Notes under the pieces: generated by a model
What the model saw: only the letters and a program-made list of their open reading frames with translations
Databases searched by the model: none
What the model was told of the DNA's origin: nothing
Translations under genes and position numbers: made by a program
From: SCGC-AAA076-P13 sp965656035
GTDB taxonomy: Bacteria > Pseudomonadota > Gammaproteobacteria > Magnimaribacterales > D2472
Assembly: GCA_965656035.1 (NCBI GenBank)
Contig: CBFHIO010000024.1
Location: 1 to 13,043, forward strand
Reading direction: 5' to 3'
DNA length: 13,043 nucleotides
Shown here: positions 6,636 through 13,043 of the stretch, piece by piece
Position numbering within the stretch: the stretch's first letter is position 1
Layout: each line of letters starts with the position of its first letter

Positions 6636-9491
6636 ATGAAAAAATTTATACAAACATCATTATTTTTAACATTAGCCGCATACTGCTCAGCTGAAATTCT
6701 AAAAAGTCCTACAAGCTATTCTGCTGATCTTTATAAAGAAATTATATTGAACGGGAATTATGATTCGTCGATTGATCATCCGAATAAGTTTCTAGATTTT
6801 AATTATGGAGAAAGAGTTGCCTCTCCAGAACAAATAGAAAATGCTATAAATACTTACAAACTACAATCTAATAAAATTAAACTTATAAATTATGCAACAA
6901 CTCATGAAGGGCGCCCTCTTCATGCATTGATAATATCCTCTCCAGAAAACATTGCTAAAATTGATGTAATTAAACAAAATTTATCCATTCTTTCAGATGC
7001 CAGGGTAACAAGTGATAGAGAAGCAAAAAAAATAATTGATTCTCTTCCAGCTGTTGCATGGATGGCTTATTCAATTCACGGAAACGAGACATCTGGTTCA
7101 GATGCTGCACTTGGTTTAATTTATCATCTAATTGCTAGTAATGATGCAGAGGTTACGAATCTTTTAGATAATATGATTGTTATTGTTGACCCAATGATGA
7201 ACCCTGATGGTCGGGCTAGGTTTGCTAAATCTCTAGAACAATATAGAGGCACTGCACCAAACTATGATGATCAATCGTTAATTCATACTGGTGACTGGCC
7301 CTATGGAAGAACAAACCATTATTATTTTGATTTAAACAGAGATTGGATTTATCTCACACAACCTGAAACTCAAGGCCGCGTATCACTAATAAACGAATGG
7401 AAGCCTCAAATACTTGTTGATGCTCATGAAATGGGTGCTCAAGATACTTTTATGACAGGTCCCGCACGCGAACCAATTAATAAAAACATGGATAGAGACC
7501 TTATTAAATGGGGAAACATATTTGCTCAAGATCAAGGTTCTGAGTTTGATAAAAGAAATTGGCGTTTCTATACTGGCGAATGGCATGAAGATTTATACCC
7601 TGGCTATTCATTTTATGTCAATTTTAGAGGTACTCTAGGCATATTATATGAACAATCACGTATGGCTGAAGACGGTGTTCGAAGACCGGAAGGAACGATT
7701 CAATCATATAAAGAATCTGTTCATCATCAATTCATTAGTTCTCTAACTAATCTAAATACTTTGTTAAACAATAGTAAATCTATGTATAGCGACTATTGGG
7801 AAGCAAGAAAGTTAAACGTATCTAATGAAAGTAAGTGGGCTAATCAAACATTTGTGATATTACCAACTAAAAATTCATCTAGAATTAATACTCTTGCTGA
7901 TAAATTAAAATCTCAAAACATTGAAGTCTTCACTAATAATAAGAATATCAATGTTAAAAATGTATTGAAACAGACTGGTGATATTGTTGAAGAATTTAAT
8001 ATTCCAGCTGGCAGTATGTTAATTCCCAATCGCCAGCCTGAAGCTCCATTAATTTCAGCTATATTAGAGTTTGATGCTGAAATTGATGAAGATGTTCTTA
8101 AAAAAGAGAGAGAGGCAACTTTAAGAGACGGCTCATCCGTTATGTATGATACGACTGCATTTAATTTTACTATGATGTATGGATTAGAGGCTGTAACAGT
8201 TCAAGAACATATCAAAGAAAATCTTTCATTATGGAAGCCCTCCCCTATAGAAATAGACATTGATAGCGAGGCTATTATGTGGGTTGTTGATGGAATAGAT
8301 GATCTATCAGTGAGCTTTGCAGCAAGGTTAATGGAACAAGGCGTTCAGGTAAGAATTGTTGATAAAGAGATAACTCTTTCTGGTAAAAGCTTATCTAGAG
8401 GAAGTCCTGTTGTTATAGCTATGGATAATCCTAAAAATTCAAATTTAGTTCAATTAATCAAGGATACTGCTAAGGATTTAAATATTTCGGTATCTTCACT
8501 TTATACAGGTTTTGGTCCTGAAGAGTTACCAGACTGGGGTGGTAGACATTTCAGATTGCTAAATAAACCACAAATTGCAATATTAAGCCATGAAGGTTTC
8601 AGCTCTTATGATGTTGGCGTAAGCTGGTGGTCGCTTGATCATCATTTAGGTATTAGACATAGTCAACTTAATACATCAATGATCGGTTATGCAGATTTAA
8701 GAAGATACAACACTTTAATAATGCCGAGTGGTTATAGATCTCTTAATCAAGGTGAAATATCTGTTCTGAAAGAATGGGTTAAACAAGGTGGAACATTAAT
8801 TGCTAATAATGGCAGCACAAGAATGCTTGTATCAGACAATTCAATTACAAACATCAAAGAGGTAAGCGATTCATTTGAAAAGAGTCATGACTACAACATA
8901 AAGTTACAACGAGAATTTTTATCAAAAAATACATCTATAGATTTAGACTATGTGAATAATAATAAAATTTCCTCAGATATTTCATATCCATGGGAAGAAA
9001 CTGAAAATAGAATTGATTCAGACACATTAAAAAAACGAGATTCCTGGCAATCACTATTTATGCCATCAGGTGCTTTTGTTTCAGGAAGAGTTGATCAAAA
9101 ACATTGGCTTACATTTGGAACAATAGATACTTTACCCCTTTTGTATTCAAATTTTCCTGTATTAATGGCTGGCTCAGGTTCAAAAGCTGTAATAAGGATT
9201 GGTGAATTAATTAAAGACACTAATCAAGATACATATAAAACCATTAACTGGTCTGATATTCCTGCAGGTAATGATTTAAACGTAAGAATGAGTGGTTTAG
9301 TATGGCCGGAAGCATCTGCAAGAATTGCAAACTCAGCTTATTTAACTCAGGAAAGATATGGTAAAGGACAGATAATATTATTCTCTGGTGAGCCTAATTT
9401 TAGAGGCTCTACTTTAGGAACAAATAGACTTTGGCTGAATGCGGTAGTCTATGGATCTGGTATGGGAACTTCAGCAAGAATAAATCCTTAG
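6636..9491 (+). CDS. Exported M14-family zinc metallopeptidase with C-terminal amidotransferase-like domain
   Basis: The 951-residue protein has an N-terminal signal peptide (MKKFIQTSLFLTLAAYCSA, probable cleavage before Glu20; the AAYC is a poor lipobox because of the Tyr). The M14 carboxypeptidase domain covers about 60-380. Zinc ligands are HGNE (His148, Glu151) and His264 in VDAHEMG. MNPDGRAR near 188-195 and DLNRDW near 232-237 fit the substrate-binding region, and the catalytic Glu is probably 339 in ILYEQSR, 75 residues after His264 as in classical carboxypeptidases. Residues about 645-760 resemble a class I glutamine-amidotransferase-like fold (PQIAILSHEGFSSYDVG, IMPSG, LKEWVKQGGTLIANNG), seen in other large bacterial M14 proteins and probably not catalytic. 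It likely cleaves peptides in the periplasm or outside the cell; specificity is unknown. It appears monocistronic, with no clear ribosome site. Confidence 0.93.
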   Translation: MKKFIQTSLFLTLAAYCSAEILKSPTSYSADLYKEIILNGNYDSSIDHPNKFLDFNYGERVASPEQIENAINTYKLQSNKIKLINYATTHEGRPLHALIISSPENIAKIDVIKQNLSILSDARVTSDREAKKIIDSLPAVAWMAYSIHGNETSGSDAALGLIYHLIASNDAEVTNLLDNMIVIVDPMMNPDGRARFAKSLEQYRGTAPNYDDQSLIHTGDWPYGRTNHYYFDLNRDWIYLTQPETQGRVSLINEWKPQILVDAHEMGAQDTFMTGPAREPINKNMDRDLIKWGNIFAQDQGSEFDKRNWRFYTGEWHEDLYPGYSFYVNFRGTLGILYEQSRMAEDGVRRPEGTIQSYKESVHHQFISSLTNLNTLLNNSKSMYSDYWEARKLNVSNESKWANQTFVILPTKNSSRINTLADKLKSQNIEVFTNNKNINVKNVLKQTGDIVEEFNIPAGSMLIPNRQPEAPLISAILEFDAEIDEDVLKKEREATLRDGSSVMYDTTAFNFTMMYGLEAVTVQEHIKENLSLWKPSPIEIDIDSEAIMWVVDGIDDLSVSFAARLMEQGVQVRIVDKEITLSGKSLSRGSPVVIAMDNPKNSNLVQLIKDTAKDLNISVSSLYTGFGPEELPDWGGRHFRLLNKPQIAILSHEGFSSYDVGVSWWSLDHHLGIRHSQLNTSMIGYADLRRYNTLIMPSGYRSLNQGEISVLKEWVKQGGTLIANNGSTRMLVSDNSITNIKEVSDSFEKSHDYNIKLQREFLSKNTSIDLDYVNNNKISSDISYPWEETENRIDSDTLKKRDSWQSLFMPSGAFVSGRVDQKHWLTFGTIDTLPLLYSNFPVLMAGSGSKAVIRIGELIKDTNQDTYKTINWSDIPAGNDLNVRMSGLVWPEASARIANSAYLTQERYGKGQIILFSGEPNFRGSTLGTNRLWLNAVVYGSGMGTSARINP

Positions 9492-9584
9492 TAAAAACTT
9501 ACCTAATACTTATATTAAATATATATCTAAATAATTTATATTTATGTTGAAGGTTCGTAACAAAAAAACTTTTAAATGAATTAC

Positions 9585-9617
9585 TATAAAGGTTGTTTGA
9601 TTTTTTAATAGGGAGAG
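9585..9617 (+). promoter_or_regulatory. Possible -10 (TATAAA) and Shine-Dalgarno GGGAGAG before the membrane/secreted pair
   Basis: AGGGAG at 9610-9615 (within AGGGAGAG) is a good ribosome site 6 bases before ATG 9622 and confirms that start. TATAAA at 9585-9590 would give a leader of about 25 bases, but no matching -35 was found. The preceding 9492-9584 is AT-rich, with an all-A/T inverted repeat (9516-9523 and 9537-9544) too weak to call a terminator. Confidence 0.5.
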
Positions 9618-9621
9618 AAAA

Positions 9622-10002
9622 ATGACTGAATATCAGATTTTTAATATGATGTATGTAGGCTTTATCAGTAATTCTATGTACTTTGTAGGAATGGTTTTGT
9701 TAACTTGGCTTGGATTTCGAATGGCCAATAATATCTATAACAGTACTGATACAAATATGGCAGCTAAAGTTTTTACTTCTGCATATTGTGTCCTTGTTGC
9801 AGTAATGTTGTTCTATACACAGCAAATTGGTGCTGCAATTTTAGGAACAGCTGTAACTCAATTAGCAGATATAGGTTCGGCTTCTGCTGAAAGAATGCAA
9901 ATGTATGTTAATAACCCCCTTACTATAGGTGGAACAATACAAACGCTATTTGTTTTATTGGTAGTTGTATTTCAATTAGCAATTATTTGGAGAAATAAAT
10001 AA
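9622..10002 (+). CDS. Small three-helix membrane protein, unrecognised family
   Basis: The 126-residue protein has a good Shine-Dalgarno (AGGGAGAG), so it is a real gene. Three hydrophobic segments are visible at about 17-35, 48-66 and 103-122. They are joined by a polar loop with NSTDTNM near 40-46 and a longer loop with SASAERMQM near 86-94 and a conserved-looking NNPLTIGG at 97-104. It ends in a basic cap WRNK. No catalytic or metal-binding pattern is evident. Its stop overlaps the next start by one base (TAATG), so translation is coupled to the secreted protein at 10002. The pairing suggests the two act together, perhaps as membrane anchor and periplasmic partner; that is inference. I cannot name a family. 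Confidence 0.85.
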   Translation: MTEYQIFNMMYVGFISNSMYFVGMVLLTWLGFRMANNIYNSTDTNMAAKVFTSAYCVLVAVMLFYTQQIGAAILGTAVTQLADIGSASAERMQMYVNNPLTIGGTIQTLFVLLVVVFQLAIIWRNK

Positions 10003-10721
10003 TGAAAATAAACAAATATATTATTTCCTTTTGCTTAGTAACTTCTATTTCAGTTACTGCTAACGTAAAGCCTGGTGAAGAAACTGGTGAGTTTCATTAT
10101 TTTAATGTCACTAACCCAGCTGGCTTCATAGAAGCAATTGATGAGCACTATGCATCCGATTGTGCAAAAAAATGGCAATCAGAATCTGGTGCTGAAGTTG
10201 TTGTAATGGGTGTATTAGGTTCTCCACATACTCATTTTATTTATGTTGGGTATAAGAATAATGAGATGTTAGAAAAAGGTAGATCTATTGTTGGCGCATG
10301 TCCTGAGACAGCTAAATTAATTAAAAAACTATCTAAGAATTCTGAGCCAACTGACTATGTAAGCAGGCTTGGAGAACAATCTCTTGAGGTTGGTGACTGG
10401 ACTAAAGATAAGCATTTCATGAAGTTTGATTTTAATGTTCAACTTGGCAAAGCAGGAATGTATGCAAAGGAATGGACAGAAATGATGAATTCATTAGAGC
10501 AAACAAATTCAGCTGGATTAATTACACATAGAGCAGGAAGTGGCTGGATGTCACATTTTGTATACGTGGGTGGTGATTCAATTGATGATCTGTACACTAC
10601 TTTTGATGCAAATGCACAAACTGAAGCCTTTCAAACATTCACAAAAAATGTAGCTTCTATTCGTGAGTTAAGAAATGTAAGTCTTATAGCACCAGTTAAG
10701 GCTTATCCAGCTAAAAGGTAA
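10002..10721 (+). CDS. Secreted protein with two tandem related domains, unrecognised family
   Basis: The 239-residue protein has a signal peptide (MKINKYIISFCLVTSISVTA, probable cleavage after Ala20). The mature part looks like two versions of one roughly 95-residue unit. THFIYVGYKNNEML (77-90) in the first half mirrors SHFVYVGGDSIDDL (184-197) in the second, each preceded by a long helix-like stretch and a V/I-rich strand and followed by another helix. This resembles the alternating strand-helix layout of ferredoxin-like dimeric alpha-beta barrel domains, fused in tandem to form a pseudo-dimer; the fold is inference. The only mature cysteines, Cys54 and Cys100, lie in the first unit and could form a disulfide. 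No catalytic motif recognised. It is coupled to the membrane protein before it (TAATG) and closed by a strong terminator. Confidence 0.85.
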   Translation: MKINKYIISFCLVTSISVTANVKPGEETGEFHYFNVTNPAGFIEAIDEHYASDCAKKWQSESGAEVVVMGVLGSPHTHFIYVGYKNNEMLEKGRSIVGACPETAKLIKKLSKNSEPTDYVSRLGEQSLEVGDWTKDKHFMKFDFNVQLGKAGMYAKEWTEMMNSLEQTNSAGLITHRAGSGWMSHFVYVGGDSIDDLYTTFDANAQTEAFQTFTKNVASIRELRNVSLIAPVKAYPAKR

Positions 10722-10739
10722 AAATACAAGGAAAAAAAC

Positions 10740-10764
10740 GAGGACCGAAAGGTCCTCTTTTTTT
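10740..10764 (+). terminator. Rho-independent terminator of the membrane/secreted pair
   Basis: A perfect 7-bp GC-rich stem (GAGGACC / GGTCCTC) with a GAAA tetraloop at 10747-10750 is followed by seven T. It lies 18 bp after the stop at 10721 and marks 9622-10721 as a closed transcription unit, insulated from the cysteine synthase. An A-run at 10732-10738 could support reverse-direction termination. Confidence 0.95.
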
Positions 10765-10876
10765 ATTCAAGACAATGTAAATTTTTATTTATAGAACTTA
10801 ATCTTAACAATAAATATGTATATAAGATTTTATTAAAAAGATTGTGATAAAATTCATTCTTTTAATACTTTAAACA
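10765..10876 (+). promoter_or_regulatory. Upstream region of the cysteine synthase gene
   Basis: This AT-rich spacer must contain the cysteine synthase promoter, as a terminator lies just before it. GATAAAAT (TAAAAT at 10848-10853) is a possible -10, with no good -35. No Shine-Dalgarno precedes the ATG at 10877. I see no riboswitch-like folding or clear CysB-type site. Confidence 0.3.
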
Positions 10877-11920
10877 ATGATATATTCAAGCATTCTAGAG
10901 ACTGTAGGTAACACTCCTGCCGTAAAAATTAATAATTTAGCTCCTGAAGGCATTAACCTTTATGTTAAGCCTGAGTTTTTTAATCCTGCATCATCTGTAA
11001 AAGATAGATTAGCTTTTAGCATAATTGATGAAGCTGAAAAACAAGGAGTATTAAAGCAAGGTCAAACTGTTGTAGAAGCCACTAGTGGCAATACAGGGAT
11101 TGGCCTAGCTTTTGTCTGTGCTGCAAAGAACTATCCTTGTGTAATTACAATGCCTGAAAGCGCATCTATTGAAAGAAGAAAAATGATGAGATTCTTAGGG
11201 GCAAGGGTAATTATAACCCCAGCTCCAGAAGCAGGTTCTGGTGCCTATAAAAAAGCTAAAGAATTAGCAGATCAAAATGGTTGGTTTTATGCTCGACAAT
11301 TTGAAAATGAAGCAAATGCAAATATTCACGAGAGTACAACTGGTGAAGAAATTGTATCTGATTTCAAAGAATTAGGATTAGATTACTGGGTTTCAGGTTA
11401 TGGTACTGGTGGAACTTTCTCAGGAGTTGCCAGGGTGCTAAAAAAATCTATGCCAAATACTAAATTAATATTGGCTGAACCTGATGTAGCACCTCTTGTT
11501 GCCAAAGGAACGACTCAAGAAAGAACTGATGATGGGGCACCAGCAGCCTCTCACCCTGACTGGAATCCCCACCCTATTCAAGGATGGACTACAGATTTTA
11601 TTCCGCTTGTATTACAAGAGGCTATTGATAATAACTTTATTGATGAAATAATTCCTGTTTCAGGAGTTGATGGTATTAAATGGTCACAAAAGCTCGCAGC
11701 TCATGAAGGAATATTAACAGGTATATCAGGCGGCTCTACATTTGCTGTAGCGATGGAAGTTGCAAATAAAGCCCCAAAAGGAGCAACTATATTATGTATG
11801 CTAGCTGATACTGCAGAAAGGTATTTATCTAGTGTTTTATTTGAAGATATATCACCCGATATGAATAGTGAAGAAATTACCATTCTAAATTCAACACCTG
11901 CATTCAAAGCATCTGAATAA
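10877..11920 (+). CDS. Cysteine synthase family, PLP-dependent (O-acetylserine sulfhydrylase-like, long form)
   Basis: The 347-residue fold-type II PLP enzyme probably makes cysteine from O-acetylserine and sulfide in the cytoplasm. The PLP lysine is Lys42 in NPASSVKDR; the substrate loop ATSGNTG is at 68-74; the phosphate loop GTGGT is at 176-180; and GISGGST lies at 282-288. The C-terminal ADTAERYLSS block replaces the usual SGERYLST. Typical CysK proteins are about 310-325 residues. The extra length comes mainly from an insertion at about 212-230 (TTQERTDDGAPAASHPDW) just before the NPHPIQGWTTDFIP block, which corresponds to PHKIQGIGAGFIP, plus a longer C-terminal tail. This marks a long subfamily, so a CysM-like or cystathionine-synthase-like activity cannot be excluded. 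The first ATG matches the family N-terminus (ETVGNTPAVKI). Its 3' neighbour, 6 bp away and convergent, is a putative sulfate exporter. Confidence 0.9.
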   Translation: MIYSSILETVGNTPAVKINNLAPEGINLYVKPEFFNPASSVKDRLAFSIIDEAEKQGVLKQGQTVVEATSGNTGIGLAFVCAAKNYPCVITMPESASIERRKMMRFLGARVIITPAPEAGSGAYKKAKELADQNGWFYARQFENEANANIHESTTGEEIVSDFKELGLDYWVSGYGTGGTFSGVARVLKKSMPNTKLILAEPDVAPLVAKGTTQERTDDGAPAASHPDWNPHPIQGWTTDFIPLVLQEAIDNNFIDEIIPVSGVDGIKWSQKLAAHEGILTGISGGSTFAVAMEVANKAPKGATILCMLADTAERYLSSVLFEDISPDMNSEEITILNSTPAFKASE

Positions 11921-11926
11921 AATTCT

Positions 11927-12850
11927 CTAAGTTACAGATATAAAGTAAGCCATTGGTATCACACAAGCCCAAACAATCAATGCTAACGCTAATGGCTTGA
12001 TGCTAACCTCTTTAAATTCTATTTTTGAAGACTGTAACCCTATACAAAAAATACCAAAGATAATAAATGCCTTGCTCACTATTTTTGAATATTCAATCAA
12101 TGAATAAGATAATTCAAATATATTAGATATAGTTAAAGCAACAAAGAAATAAATAATAAAACTTGGGAAAACAAAACTTGTTTTGTTCTTATTAAACATA
12201 TAGTTCAACAATAAAATTAATGGTATCAAACACAAAGTTCTTAATATCTTTAAAGAAGCTGCAACTTCTACCGATGGATTTGAAAAAGCTAAGGCAGATC
12301 CAATAACTGATCCAGTATCATGAATGGCTAGTGCAGAAAATACGCCGAATTCATAATCAGACATTTTTAAAAAAATACCTATTGAGGGAAAAAAGATAAT
12401 CGCCAAAGTATTAAAAGAAAAAAGAATTGCTAGAGATATAAAAATAAATTTTGAACTAGCTTTTATTAATGGTCCGATTAATGCAATTGCCGTTGCTCCA
12501 CATATTGATAGACCTGATGCTAACAATATATTAAGTTTTATATCTAACCCAAACATCTTTCCTAAGACAAAAGATAATACAAATGAAAATATTACTAAAA
12601 ATAAAAGCCAAGAAGCATAAGCATCAATTATGGGAATTAGAGTAACCGTGCTTATAGTAAAACCTAATAAGACAATTCCTATTTGTAATGGAATTGTGGA
12701 GATTTTTTCTGCTATTACTTGAGAATCATTTTTATACAAAAATGAATAAATTAAACCCAAAGTTATTGCTAAAATCGGACTTAATACAATTAAAGCTAAA
12801 ATAGAAAATAAAATAAATAAAGAATTAGCAGGTATAAAAATCCACTTCAT
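11927..12850 (-). CDS. YeiH/UPF0324 family membrane protein, putative sulfate exporter
   Basis: The 307-residue hydrophobic protein has about nine or ten membrane segments. Family features are LQIGIVLLGF at 55-64, SICGATAIALIGPLI at 115-129 (matching the YeiH SICGASAIAA region), AIHDTGSVIGSA at 175-186 (the AxHdxxqVvgA block), KILRTLCLIPLIL at 201-213 (like KLxR...P), and IFGIFCIGLQSS near 265-275. YeiH family members are usually 330-350 residues, so this one is somewhat short. The sulfate-export label comes from family annotation and is not proven here. The start is 9 bp after the clpA stop, with no Shine-Dalgarno, suggesting read-through from clpA. It ends 6 bp from the convergent cysteine synthase. 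That neighbour fits a sulfur or sulfonate theme, but tail-to-tail genes are not an operon. Confidence 0.85.
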   Translation of the reverse strand: MKWIFIPANSLFILFSILALIVLSPILAITLGLIYSFLYKNDSQVIAEKISTIPLQIGIVLLGFTISTVTLIPIIDAYASWLLFLVIFSFVLSFVLGKMFGLDIKLNILLASGLSICGATAIALIGPLIKASSKFIFISLAILFSFNTLAIIFFPSIGIFLKMSDYEFGVFSALAIHDTGSVIGSALAFSNPSVEVAASLKILRTLCLIPLILLLNYMFNKNKTSFVFPSFIIYFFVALTISNIFELSYSLIEYSKIVSKAFIIFGIFCIGLQSSKIEFKEVSIKPLALALIVWACVIPMAYFISVT

Positions 12851-12859
12851 GAAAAAAAT

Positions 12860-13043
12860 TTAAACTTTCACTTTGTCTTTAATTTCAGTGAATTTTAATG
12901 ACCCATTAACTATATCAAGTTTTATTTGACCACCAGACTTAAGATTGCCAAACAATAATTTATCTACCAAAGGTTTTTTAATATTTTTAGAGATAAATCT
13001 TTCCATTGGTCTTGCACCCATCTCCTTGTCATATCCATTTTCT
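12860..13043 (-). CDS. clpA: ATP-dependent Clp protease ATP-binding subunit ClpA, C-terminal end (5' part outside window)
   Basis: Frame read by hand: 60 codons and a TAA at 12860-12862. The block GYDKEMGARPMERFI, then KKPLVDKLLFGNLKSGGQ, matches the C-terminal small domain of the second AAA+ module of ClpA, including the GYD..MGARPM motif; ClpB differs in this region and usually ends differently. ClpA unfolds substrates for ClpP. The tail (FTEIKDKVKV) is short and charged. ClpS and ClpP are not in view. The YeiH-type gene follows on the same strand after 9 bp. Confidence 0.92.
   Translation of the reverse strand, partial: ENGYDKEMGARPMERFISKNIKKPLVDKLLFGNLKSGGQIKLDIVNGSLKFTEIKDKVKV

Noticed and set aside
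6652..6692. Lipoprotein signal at Cys17 of the M14 peptidase
   Set aside because: The residue before Cys is Tyr, which is not accepted in a normal lipobox; ordinary signal peptidase I cleavage after CSA is more likely.
7386..7586. 66-codon minus-strand frame inside the M14 peptidase
   Set aside because: It lies across the catalytic His264 region of the real gene and is a shadow frame.
9516..9544. Inverted repeat TAAATATA / TATATTTA after the M14 peptidase
   Set aside because: All A/T with a 13-base loop and no T tract; expected by chance in this composition, so not called a terminator.
11701..11907. 68-codon minus-strand frame inside the cysteine synthase
   Set aside because: Shadow of the conserved GISGGS and AERYLS coding region.

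Overview
The window is AT-rich, gene-dense bacterial chromosome with short intergenic gaps. It holds ordinary housekeeping genes (infA, the 3' end of clpA, etfB/etfA, ETF-quinone oxidoreductase) next to secreted peptidases. Protein motifs look gammaproteobacterial: the ETF-QO N-terminus MEREtME, the IF-1 sequence, and a ClpA-type C-terminus. Low GC, tight packing and large exported peptidases fit a streamlined marine gammaproteobacterium of the SAR86 type. That placement is inference; no phylogeny was run. I see no tRNA, rRNA, insertion sequence, CRISPR array or integration site.

Layout. (1) 1-3264, minus strand: ETF-ubiquinone oxidoreductase, followed after 2 bp by a DUF885 HExxPGHH lipoprotein that runs off the left edge. 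(2) 3265-3387: divergent promoter region. (3) 3388-5114, plus: etfB-etfA with a 4-bp ATGA overlap and a strong intrinsic terminator. Regions 1-3 supply the ETF route that passes electrons from acyl-CoA and related dehydrogenases to quinone. (4) 5148-6092, plus: a TTG-started integral-membrane alkaline-ceramidase-family protein. (5) 6110-6328, minus: infA. (6) 6329-6635: a 307-bp non-coding region with several palindromes. (7) 6636-9491, plus: a 951-residue exported M14 metallopeptidase with a C-terminal amidotransferase-like domain. (8) 9622-10721, plus: a translationally coupled pair of unrecognised genes, a three-helix membrane protein and a secreted protein built from two related halves, closed by a strong terminator. 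(9) 10877-11920, plus: a long-form cysteine synthase. (10) 11927-12850, minus: a YeiH/UPF0324 putative sulfate exporter, tail-to-tail with the cysteine synthase. (11) 12860-13043, minus: the last 60 residues of ClpA, directly upstream of the YeiH gene.

The most interesting items are the bacterial alkaline ceramidase homologue, which keeps the zinc site but has an altered calcium site, and the unrecognised membrane/secreted pair at 9622-10721. Also notable are the palindrome-rich infA/peptidase spacer, and infA and clpA, commonly close neighbours in gammaproteobacteria, separated here by about 6.5 kb of metabolic and peptidase genes. I found no convincing evidence of a defence system, mobile element or wholly new multi-gene machine.
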